A stretch of 64,000 nt of DNA from an uncultured Duncaniella sp. Lineage in GTDB: Bacteria; Bacteroidota; Bacteroidia; Bacteroidales; Muribaculaceae. The stretch covers positions 1 to 64,000 of the forward strand of contig CAJUIX010000015.1 in assembly GCA_910586665.1 (NCBI GenBank), read 5' to 3'. Shown here piece after piece: positions 43,432 to 50,864 of the stretch (positions within the stretch are counted from its first letter, which is position 1; the number at the start of each line of letters is the position of its first letter). The translations under genes and the position numbers were made by a program. The notes under the pieces are model-generated. The model ran no database searches. It was not told the DNA's origin and worked only from the letters and a program-made list of their open reading frames with translations.

Positions 43432-46266
43432 TTAATATGCGACTTTGATAACCTTGTTGGCCGCGCGGACAATGTAGATGCCGCGTGCGGGAAGATTGAT
43501 TTCGCGCCCGGTGCCGCTGTAGACGGTCGCACCGTTGATGTTGTAGACGCTCACGCTTGTGCCCTCCGGGGCGTCGACATATATGATGCCGTTCTCCACC
43601 CGGATGCTGACACCGTCGGCGGTCACTGACTCAATGGCTGACTGGGAGGCAGACTTGATGTTGGCGAAGTTTTTCCAGCCGGGGGCTGCGGCGTAGGCCT
43701 CGGCCATGCCGTCGGGGACGACGAGTGTCGCCTTGCTGTAGACATTCTCGGTGAAGCAGTCGTCGGTCATGGCGGGCACCTTGTCGGCAAGCACTTCGAC
43801 AGTTTCCAGTCCCTCCACGGCAAAGGCGCCGTTGCTCAGGCCGGTAACCGTGGCGGGAATCACAACCTTGCGGCATACCGGGGCGGTATTATCATAGAAG
43901 TGTGTGAAGATATTTCCGTCGACGCCGTCGATGGTATACTCATTATTTTCAAATATCTGTGCCGACGGGATGGTCAGGACACCGTCATTGTTCTTTATAT
44001 CATAGTATATACCTGAAGGATTCTCCTTGGTGCCGCTATAAATGGCGGAGGGGAAGTTGAGCATGAAGGGAGACAACTTGCCAACCAACGTATTATAGTC
44101 GGCAACTGCGCAGTTGTATGAGTCAAATGCTTCCTGCAGTAAATCGTGGCTGACCTTAATGGCATAGTATCCTTGTTCGATAGGGTTTTCCGGTTCTTCC
44201 TTGACTATTTTGGTGATTGTCTCCACCTGCTCCTGCGCAGTCTTGCCCATGTCTAAAAGCTCATCGGCAGTCAGCGTGTCGACATTCGCATTGAAGAAGT
44301 TTACCATTTTGTTATAATTGTCTATCAGAATGTTCAGGTTTGAATAGTAAAGGTCGATTATGGCTATGGCATCGAGGCCGCAGTCTTTGCAGGTATTGGC
44401 CGCGTTCTCTGTCGCTTTATAAGCTTGTTGGAGATTATCAGCCGTAGATTCAACCATGTAGGTTGTTAACCAATAGTCACTCATGAAGCTGTCGATGCCG
44501 AAGCCGAATGAGGTGCCCCTGTTTTTACGGCGCGGCGATTTGCCGGCTTGGTTGTAGGCTTTTTCAAGGGCATCGGCGAAGTCGTTGTAATTTTTGAGGA
44601 GTTCTTCAAACTTGTTGTTGATAGTAGTCATCTCCAGCTTATAGCCTTCAAGCATTTTGTCGCTGTTGTCATATAGGTCGCCTTGTTGTAACATGAGATA
44701 GCCGATATTGTCAAGACATAGCTTTAAGTTGTCGCTCATCTTGTCGGATGTGGTGGCAAGAGGCTTCAAGAATTCATCATGAAAAACAGCCAGTGATTTC
44801 AAGGTCATGTTCTTGTCGTTGTATTCTCCTATGAGGCCCTTCTCATAGTTGATAAGATAATGCTTGTCGGAGAATCCTTTGAATGTCTCGCCTTGGCTGA
44901 CAATGAAATTAAGATCGGGAACAGGACTTGGGTCGGGAGTCGTGCCGGCATCCGATTTGATATTGGCAAAGTTCTTCCAGCCGGGGGCTGCGGCGTAGGC
45001 CTCGGCCATGCCGTCGGGGACGACGAGTGTCGCCTTGCTGTAGACATTCTCGGTGAAGCAGTCATCGGTCATGGCGGGCACCTTGCCGGCACGGACCTCT
45101 ACCGTCTCTAATCCCTCCACGGCAAAGGCGCCGTTGCTCAGGCCGGTAACCGTGGCGGGAATCACCACCTTGCGGCATTGCGGGTTGGCAGCCTCGTAGA
45201 AACGGGTGAAAATGTTGCCCTCGATGCCGGTGACGGGATAGTCAAACGCGTCGTAATATGTCTGTGAGGAGGGAATGGTCAGCACACCCTCGTTGTCCTT
45301 TATATAGTAGTAGAGGCCGAAAGGGTTGCCCTCGACTCCGACATAAAGCACTTCGGAGAACTTGGCGAGCGGGGGCACGGTTTTGTATAGTTCGTTGAGA
45401 TAGTTCTGGACGTCGTTGAAAGATGTGACAGAACTATTATAGAGAGTAGTAGCGGCATTGAGTACATAGTCAAGTTCTTCGGTCGGATTTTTAGGCTCCT
45501 CCAAGATGAGCTTGGTTATATAATCTACCTCTGCTTGGAGCTTTTGCCCGAATTCAAGTATCATATTGGCACTCATGTAGTTTCCGTTCTTATTCCAGTA
45601 GTTGGCATAGTAGTTATACATGTCGATACGGACATCGACCTGCCTGGCGTATTCATCCACCAACTTGACCAGTCCGTTGCCTGTTTTTAGGAAAGAAGCT
45701 TCGTAGTCTTCCCCTGCCTTCTTTAATTCTTGGAGATAGGCCAGATAGATGTCAAAGCACCCTTTTGCCAGGATATAATTGTTCATTATATCGGATATAT
45801 TAAAGTTGTAAGCAGCTTCCCTTATCCGGCGAGGACTTCTCTGTAGTTGGTTATATCTGTCTTCAAGCGCTGTCGCGAACTTGGCGTATTGTGTTAGGAG
45901 ATTTTCAAAGTTAGTGTTGATTATATCCATATCCTTGATAAGTCCGTCGACCAGTAAGTCTCTTCTATCATAGAGTTTCACCATCTCTTCCCGAAGTTTC
46001 TCCATTTGTGGGACTATCGCATCGACTTTGGCACCCAGGTCTTTTGTATAATCGGCCAATGCGACCACCTCGGTGTTGAAAAATGCATCTGAAGAGATGA
46101 GTGTGAGTTTCTGGTCGTTGAGTTTGCCGACGAATCCGTCACTGTAATTGATGTAGTACTGCGTCGGGCTGAGTCCCCAAAACAAGTCATACTGCTGCGC
46201 CGACGTGCCCAGCCCGCATAGGATTACCATCAAAGGTATTAGACATTTGCGTAAAGTAGTTACCAT
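43432..46266 (-). CDS. large secreted protein made of two duplicated halves, type IX-like tail
   Basis: A 944-residue protein: signal peptide (to about 24), then two homologous halves (about 25-430 and 450-880). Each half has a short lead-in (YYINYSDGFVGKLNDQKLTL and HYLINYEKGLIGEYNDKNMT), a long helical region ending in a YNQ...SPRR motif, and a BspA-like leucine-rich domain (CRKVVIPATVTGLSNGAFAV). A C-terminal sorting domain follows (VSVYNINGATVYSGTG... GIYIVRAANKVIKVAY). The leucine-rich parts are nearly identical in DNA (43677-43783 and 44979-45085 differ at one base), implying recent duplication or gene conversion. First gene of the operon. Confidence 0.85.
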   Translation of the reverse strand: MVTTLRKCLIPLMVILCGLGTSAQQYDLFWGLSPTQYYINYSDGFVGKLNDQKLTLISSDAFFNTEVVALADYTKDLGAKVDAIVPQMEKLREEMVKLYDRRDLLVDGLIKDMDIINTNFENLLTQYAKFATALEDRYNQLQRSPRRIREAAYNFNISDIMNNYILAKGCFDIYLAYLQELKKAGEDYEASFLKTGNGLVKLVDEYARQVDVRIDMYNYYANYWNKNGNYMSANMILEFGQKLQAEVDYITKLILEEPKNPTEELDYVLNAATTLYNSSVTSFNDVQNYLNELYKTVPPLAKFSEVLYVGVEGNPFGLYYYIKDNEGVLTIPSSQTYYDAFDYPVTGIEGNIFTRFYEAANPQCRKVVIPATVTGLSNGAFAVEGLETVEVRAGKVPAMTDDCFTENVYSKATLVVPDGMAEAYAAAPGWKNFANIKSDAGTTPDPSPVPDLNFIVSQGETFKGFSDKHYLINYEKGLIGEYNDKNMTLKSLAVFHDEFLKPLATTSDKMSDNLKLCLDNIGYLMLQQGDLYDNSDKMLEGYKLEMTTINNKFEELLKNYNDFADALEKAYNQAGKSPRRKNRGTSFGFGIDSFMSDYWLTTYMVESTADNLQQAYKATENAANTCKDCGLDAIAIIDLYYSNLNILIDNYNKMVNFFNANVDTLTADELLDMGKTAQEQVETITKIVKEEPENPIEQGYYAIKVSHDLLQEAFDSYNCAVADYNTLVGKLSPFMLNFPSAIYSGTKENPSGIYYDIKNNDGVLTIPSAQIFENNEYTIDGVDGNIFTHFYDNTAPVCRKVVIPATVTGLSNGAFAVEGLETVEVLADKVPAMTDDCFTENVYSKATLVVPDGMAEAYAAAPGWKNFANIKSASQSAIESVTADGVSIRVENGIIYVDAPEGTSVSVYNINGATVYSGTGREINLPARGIYIVRAANKVIKVAY

Positions 46267-46289
46267 AAAAATTTAGATTGGTTTGGCTG

Positions 46290-46574
46290 TGTGTCCCCCT
46301 CAGAGCCGTTGACATAATTAAAGCGTGAGGACATTGTGCTGTCTATCTTATTAGAGGCATCGCCAAACGCCCAAGCAGAAATAAACAGTCCACCCCCACG
46401 CCATGCCGATATATCGGTCCCCCTTGCCGGGGTGGATACTGGCAAGCATGAGCGCTTTTTTTGACTGCTCGATCCTTCTGCTTAAAAAATTTGGCGAATT
46501 TCTAATAAAGGATGAAGCAAAAAACGCTTACAGTTAATGAAATATGTAATGATACGGCTCTCCAGCCATACCGT
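46290..46574 (-). promoter_or_regulatory. long structured leader of the 40.4-46.3 kb operon
   Basis: Transcript from the promoter at 46581-46612 has about 300 nt before the first ATG. In it CTTGCC (46446-46441) can pair with GGCAAG (46428-46423), while CCACCCC in that loop (46435-46429) can pair with GGGGTGG (46396-46390). A tight hairpin CCGATATATCGG (46406-46417) lies in between. This is a pseudoknot or two alternative folds. A 61-residue frame (46260-46445, MPVSTPARGTDIS...) crosses it and overlaps the next gene's start. Confidence 0.5.
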
Positions 46575-46580
46575 ATGTCG

Positions 46581-46612
46581 CAAAGTTAAATATCTTTAAC
46601 CAAACTTGCAAA
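46581..46612 (-). promoter_or_regulatory. promoter of the three-gene exported-protein operon
   Basis: Minus strand: TTTG (46609-46612), 20 bases, TAACTTTG (46581-46588), a full-strength match. Confidence 0.75.
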
Positions 46613-46643
46613 TTAAATGAACTAATATTATAACGGAAAATTG

Positions 46644-46651
46644 TAATTTTG
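46644..46651 (+). promoter_or_regulatory. promoter box for the HAD hydrolase gene
   Basis: TAATTTTG, 33 bases before the ATG at 46684; the upstream box is weak. Confidence 0.5.
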
Positions 46652-46683
46652 TCAGATATGCTATTTGAAAAAAGAGACTTATA

Positions 46684-47523
46684 ATGACCGACAATCTATA
46701 TGTGAGCGACCTGGACGGGACTCTTCTTGGGGCTGACAGCCGGGTGAGCGCGGAGAGCGCGCGGATTATTTCGGAACTGTCGGGGCGCGGGGCGGCTATA
46801 ACAGTGGCCACGGCGCGCACCCCCGCCACTGTCGAGGGACTGCTGGCCGATACCGTAACCAACGTCCCGGCCATCGTCATGACCGGCGCGGCTTTGTGGG
46901 ACCGCGAGCGGTGCCGCTATCTCAACCCGGTGCTGATTGAGACCGATGCGGCCCGCAGCGTGCTCCGGGCCTTTGACGAGTGCGGTGTCAATCCCTTTGT
47001 CTATGTGTTGGGCGACGCCGGGCAGCTCGACGTCTACCACCGCGTCGGGATGAACACCCATGAGGAGCGTTTCTATGAGGAGCGTCTCGGCTTGCGGCGC
47101 AAGCGCTTCATCCTCGGCGACAGCCGCGAGCTGTCGGAGCCGCCGGCGGGGGCTATCCTGATGTTCGGCATGGGGGAGGCGCGCCGTGTCGAGGCGGTCG
47201 CAGAACTGCTGCGCGGCTTGGAGGGGGTGTCGCTGTCATGCTATCGCGATATTTTTAATAAGGAGGTTGCCAACATCGAGGTGCTCGGCGCAGGCGTGAG
47301 CAAGGCGAAGGCCATCCGCTGGCTTGCCGACAGGATCGGGGCGCGGCGGGTGACCGTCTATGGCGACAATCTCAACGACCTGCCCATGTTTGAGGCTGCC
47401 GACGAGGCTGTGGCCGTGGCCAACGCCGTTCCGGCCGTTCTCGAGCGTGCCGACCGAGTCATAGGCCGCAACACCGAGTCCTCCGTCGCCCGAGACATCC
47501 TCCGCCTGGAAGGTGAGCTATAA
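46684..47523 (+). CDS. HAD family (Cof-type) phosphatase
   Basis: A 279-residue cytoplasmic phosphatase. Motif I is DLDGT with nucleophile Asp9 and Asp11, motif II the Thr in TVATARTP, motif III Lys in KAKAIRWLADR, and motif IV GDNLNDLPMFE. The Cof-type cap domain lies between. It probably dephosphorylates sugar phosphates or flavin-type substrates (family knowledge). It converges on the ZIP transporter gene with only four bases between. Confidence 0.92.
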   Translation: MTDNLYVSDLDGTLLGADSRVSAESARIISELSGRGAAITVATARTPATVEGLLADTVTNVPAIVMTGAALWDRERCRYLNPVLIETDAARSVLRAFDECGVNPFVYVLGDAGQLDVYHRVGMNTHEERFYEERLGLRRKRFILGDSRELSEPPAGAILMFGMGEARRVEAVAELLRGLEGVSLSCYRDIFNKEVANIEVLGAGVSKAKAIRWLADRIGARRVTVYGDNLNDLPMFEAADEAVAVANAVPAVLERADRVIGRNTESSVARDILRLEGEL

Positions 47524-47527
47524 TAGG

Positions 47528-48331
47528 CTATAATATTAATATGGTAAGCCCCATGAGGGCCATGCCGATGATGACGCCGATGAGCGAGATGTGGTGGTGG
47601 CCGAAGCTCTCGGCTCCGGGGAGCAGCTCGTCAAAGGCGATATAGACCATGATGCCGGCAACGATTGCGAGGCATACGGCATTGACCACCGGCGACCAGA
47701 ATGGGAGCAGGAAGGCCATGCCGATGATGGCGCCGGCAGGCTCCGCAAGCCCTGAGAGGAGTGAGTAACGCATCGCCTTGCGGCGGTCGCCCGTCGAGTG
47801 ATAGATAGGGACAGAGACGGCTATCCCTTCGGGAATATTGTGGATGGCGATAGCTACGACGATGGGGAGTGCCACCTCCATGCCATCGAGGCAGGAAATG
47901 AATGTGGCCATACCCTCGGGAAAATTATGTATGCCTATCGCGACGGCGAGCATCGTCCCCGTGCGTTTGAGGTGGTGGTGCTTGTTGCCCTCCTTCAGCT
48001 CGGAGAAAGAGTGGGGCTCATGCGGGTTCTCGTCCTCGGGGACGAAATAGTCAATCAGCGCTATCAGGCCTATGCCTCCGAAGAAGGCCACGAGCATAAG
48101 CCCCTCGGCCACCAGCGGCGAACTGGTGGCCGCAAGCCCTCTGACTGCCTCCGGAAGCAGCTCCATGAACGAGATGTAGACCATGACGCCGGCCGACAGT
48201 CCGAGCGCTCCGGCGAGCAGGCGCGTGTCGGTGCTCTTGGTGAAAAAAGATACCAGCGCCCCGATGCCGGTCGACAGTCCGGCTACGACGGTGAGCACCA
48301 ATGCAATAACTATAGTTGAAAAGTCGGGCAT
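47528..48331 (-). CDS. zupT: ZIP family zinc transporter (ZupT-like)
   Basis: A 267-residue, eight-helix metal importer from the ATG at 48331 (MPDFSTIVIALVLTVVAGLS...); the longer open frame to 48403 adds an unconvincing N-terminus. Metal-site motifs HNFPEGMATF and HNIPEGIAVSVP in helices 4 and 5 are visible, with a His-rich loop (KEGNKHHHLK) before helix 4. It imports zinc and perhaps other divalent metals. No Zur-like operator was recognised. Confidence 0.92.
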   Translation of the reverse strand: MPDFSTIVIALVLTVVAGLSTGIGALVSFFTKSTDTRLLAGALGLSAGVMVYISFMELLPEAVRGLAATSSPLVAEGLMLVAFFGGIGLIALIDYFVPEDENPHEPHSFSELKEGNKHHHLKRTGTMLAVAIGIHNFPEGMATFISCLDGMEVALPIVVAIAIHNIPEGIAVSVPIYHSTGDRRKAMRYSLLSGLAEPAGAIIGMAFLLPFWSPVVNAVCLAIVAGIMVYIAFDELLPGAESFGHHHISLIGVIIGMALMGLTILIL

Positions 48332-48384
48332 AGACAGAGGTGAGGGAGAAAATTTAATATTTGGCGAAAAAAGTTCGTGAAAAA

Positions 48385-48416
48385 TTTGGCGGAGTGAAAA
48401 CAAAAGCGTAATTTTG
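48385..48416 (+). promoter_or_regulatory. tRNA-Arg promoter
   Basis: TTTG (48385-48388), 20 bases, TAATTTTG (48409-48416). The start is near 48421, eight bases before the mature tRNA. Confidence 0.78.
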
Positions 48417-48428
48417 CACTCACAAAAC

Positions 48429-48502
48429 GGCTCCTTAGCTCAACTGAATAGAGCATCTGACTACGGATCAGAAGGTTACAGGTTTGAATCCTGTAGGAGT
48501 CA
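48429..48502 (+). tRNA. tRNA-Arg (anticodon ACG)
   Basis: 74 nt. The acceptor stem GGCTCCT/AGGAGTC pairs over seven positions with one G-U. The anticodon loop CTACGGA lies between TCTGA and TCAGA, giving ACG. The T arm is ACAGG TTTGAAT CCTGT. CCA is not encoded. Own promoter and terminator. Confidence 0.97.
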
Positions 48503-48514
48503 CTAAGGTTAAGG

Positions 48515-48555
48515 AAAAAGCCATTCCGAATGAGTCATTCTTCGGGATGGCTTTT
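48515..48555 (+). terminator. tRNA-Arg terminator
   Basis: AAAAAGCCATTCCGAA pairs with TTCGGGATGGCTTTT around TGAGTCATTC. Confidence 0.88.
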
Positions 48556-48578
48556 AAATTTCTTAGCTCATCGCTCCG

Positions 48579-48752
48579 TTATTTCTTACGTCGTTCAAGT
48601 AGGTTGACTGACTTATGGAGCTTTTCGACCTCGTTGAGAGTGATGATTACGGACGCGAGGGTTGCGAGCTGGAGTGTCGTGTGGAGGATGCAGTGGAGTA
48701 TGCGGTGGCGCCTTGAAGGAGCCTCGGCCTGGTGGCGTGAGAAGAATTCCAT
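48579..48752 (-). CDS. small hypothetical membrane protein (57 residues)
   Basis: A short minus-strand frame, MEFFSRHQAEAPSRRHRILH... ending LERRKK. It has a basic N-terminus, one hydrophobic segment (about 18-40, ILHCILHTTLQLATLASVII) and a charged C-terminal helix (LNEVEKLHKSVNLLERR). The composition and charge pattern look like a real single-pass membrane protein. No promoter box is evident close by; small RNA copies C and D lie upstream on the same strand. Function unknown. Confidence 0.5.
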   Translation of the reverse strand: MEFFSRHQAEAPSRRHRILHCILHTTLQLATLASVIITLNEVEKLHKSVNLLERRKK

Positions 48753-48887
48753 GACTAAAATTTTTTATTAGGGTTGTGTTAAAACGGTTTTTCAGGCTTC
48801 GTCGACCGCCAGGAGGCGTCAACGCGGGCCTTCGTTATTGAAAACGCGCCGTCGACTTTGGCGGTTCGGGCTTTAACGTTTATTATA

Positions 48888-48958
48888 AAAAAAACAGGAG
48901 GCTGTCATCCCGACAGCCTCAATGTCTTTTTAACCTTAAATCTAATACCATGAAAACA
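48888..48958 (-). ncRNA. putative small RNA, copy C of a four-member family
   Basis: Minus strand: TTG (48990-48992), 18 bases, TATATTTG (48964-48971). The conserved block CATGGTATTAGATTTAAGG follows, then a nine-bp hairpin (48898-48906 with 48912-48920; loop GGGAT) and eight T. The transcript is about 70 nt. Confidence 0.65.
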
Positions 48959-49051
48959 CAGTGCAAATATAGTAACTTGACTATATAACCAACCGTGCCC
49001 GGAAAAAGTTCACGGCCCGTGAGAAATTTTTCAAAAAAAATTACGAACCGC

Positions 49052-49124
49052 CATAAAAGACCAACAGGCTGTCATCCCGACAGCCTGTTGAGCTTTAACC
49101 TTAAATCTAATACCATGAAAACAC
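49052..49124 (-). ncRNA. putative small RNA, copy D of a four-member family
   Basis: Minus strand: TATATTTG (49129-49136), then the same conserved block as copy C, and a 12-bp hairpin (49062-49073 with 49079-49090; loop GGGAT). The T run is short. C and D are tandem copies about 165 bases apart whose stems differ at the base while the upper stem and loop agree. Confidence 0.62.
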
Positions 49125-49257
49125 AGTGCAAATATAGTAACTTGTCTTTATAACCACCGTCGCCTGGAAATGGTTCACGAAAAGTTGAATTTTTTTCAAA
49201 AAAATTTTCCGGCGCGTGGTTTTTATCCCTGCGGCTGTGTAAACCGTCATGGAAACC

Positions 49258-49288
49258 TTTGATTTTCGGGGGATTTTCTATAATTTTG
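49258..49288 (+). promoter_or_regulatory. gpmI promoter
   Basis: TTTG (49258-49261), 19 bases, TAATTTTG (49281-49288). The leader is about 55 nt. Confidence 0.72.
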
Positions 49289-49349
49289 CACTCTGAAAAT
49301 TAGTATGACTAACAATTGAAAAAATAATTCCAACAATTTCTATAACATC

Positions 49350-50864
49350 ATGGCAAAGAAAGCATTGTTAATGATTCTCGACGGTTGGGGAATCGGCAAC
49401 CACTCTGAGAGCGACGCCATTTTCTCCACCCCCACACCCTATTGGGACTATCTCGTGAACACCTATCCCCACAGCGAGCTTCAGGCTTCGGGCGAAAACG
49501 TCGGTCTCCCCGACGGCCAAATGGGCAACTCGGAAGTGGGTCACCTCAATATCGGCGCAGGACGTGTGCTCTACCAGGACCTCGTCAAGATCAACAAGGC
49601 ATGTGCCGACGGCTCGATTCTCTCGAATCCCGAGATTGTCGACGCCTTCACTTACGCCCGCGACAACGGCAAGGCTATCCACTTCATGGGTCTGACCAGC
49701 GACGGCGGTGTCCACTCTTCGCTCGACCACCTTTTCGCCCTCTGCGACATAGCCGCACACTACGGCCTCGAGAAGGTCTACATCCACTGCTTCATGGACG
49801 GCCGCGACACCGACCCCCGCAGCGGCAAGGGCTTCATCGAGCAGGTGGAGGCCCACTGCGCCAAGTCGGCCGGCAAGATTGCCTCTATCATCGGACGCTA
49901 CTACGCAATGGACCGCGACAAGCGCTGGGAGCGCGTAAAGGTTGCCTACGACCTCCTCGTGAATGGGGAGGGCAAGCAGGCAGCCGACATGGTTGCCGCC
50001 GTCCAGGAGAGCTACGACGAGGAAGTCACCGACGAGTTCATCAAGCCTATCAACAATTCTACAGTCGACGGCACTATCAAGGAGGGTGACGCAGTCATCT
50101 TCTTCAACTACCGCAACGACCGCGCCAAGGAGCTGACCATCGCCCTCACGCAGCACGACATCCCTGAGGCAGGCATGACCGTCGTCCCCGGTCTCCAGTA
50201 CTACTGCATGACCCCCTACGACGCATCGTTCACCGGCGTCCACATCCTCTTCCCGAAGGAGAATGTCGAGAACACTCTCGGCGAGTATCTCTCGAGCCTC
50301 GACAAGAAGCAGCTCCACATCGCCGAGACAGAGAAGTATGCCCACGTCACCTTCTTCTTCAACGGCGGCCGCGAGGAGCCTTACGAAGGTGAGGAGCGCA
50401 TCCTCGTTGCCTCTCCCAAGGTGGCCACCTACGACCTTAAGCCCGAAATGAGCGCCTACGAGGTCAAGGACAAGCTCGTCGAGGCTATCCGCGAGGAGAA
50501 ATATGACTTCATCGTGGTCAACTATGCCAACGGCGACATGGTGGGCCACACCGGGGTCTACGAGGTAATCTGCAAGGCTGTGAAGGCTGTCGACGAGTGT
50601 GTCAAGGACACCGTGGAGGCTGCCAAGAAGGCCGGCTACGAGGTCATCATCATCGCTGACCACGGTAATGCCGACAACGCTGTCAACCCCGACGGCACCC
50701 CCAACACCGCCCACTCACTCAACCCCGTCCCCTGCATCTACGTCACCGAGCGCGCTGACGCCAAAGTCGAGAACGGTAAGCTTGCCGACGTGGCTCCGAC
50801 CATGCTCAAGATCATGGGTCTCCCGCAGCCCAAGGAGATGACAGGACATGCCCTCATCAACTGA
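49350..50864 (+). CDS. gpmI: 2,3-bisphosphoglycerate-independent phosphoglycerate mutase
   Basis: Interconverts 3- and 2-phosphoglycerate using two manganese ions (glycolysis). The 504-residue protein has LMILDGWG with metal ligand Asp11, the catalytic Ser61 in GNSEVGHLNIGAG, and metal ligands in IADHGNADN near the C-terminus. Length is normal for the family. The stop overlaps the next ATG by one base (TGATG), so sdaA is translated from the same message. Confidence 0.97.
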   Translation: MAKKALLMILDGWGIGNHSESDAIFSTPTPYWDYLVNTYPHSELQASGENVGLPDGQMGNSEVGHLNIGAGRVLYQDLVKINKACADGSILSNPEIVDAFTYARDNGKAIHFMGLTSDGGVHSSLDHLFALCDIAAHYGLEKVYIHCFMDGRDTDPRSGKGFIEQVEAHCAKSAGKIASIIGRYYAMDRDKRWERVKVAYDLLVNGEGKQAADMVAAVQESYDEEVTDEFIKPINNSTVDGTIKEGDAVIFFNYRNDRAKELTIALTQHDIPEAGMTVVPGLQYYCMTPYDASFTGVHILFPKENVENTLGEYLSSLDKKQLHIAETEKYAHVTFFFNGGREEPYEGEERILVASPKVATYDLKPEMSAYEVKDKLVEAIREEKYDFIVVNYANGDMVGHTGVYEVICKAVKAVDECVKDTVEAAKKAGYEVIIIADHGNADNAVNPDGTPNTAHSLNPVPCIYVTERADAKVENGKLADVAPTMLKIMGLPQPKEMTGHALIN

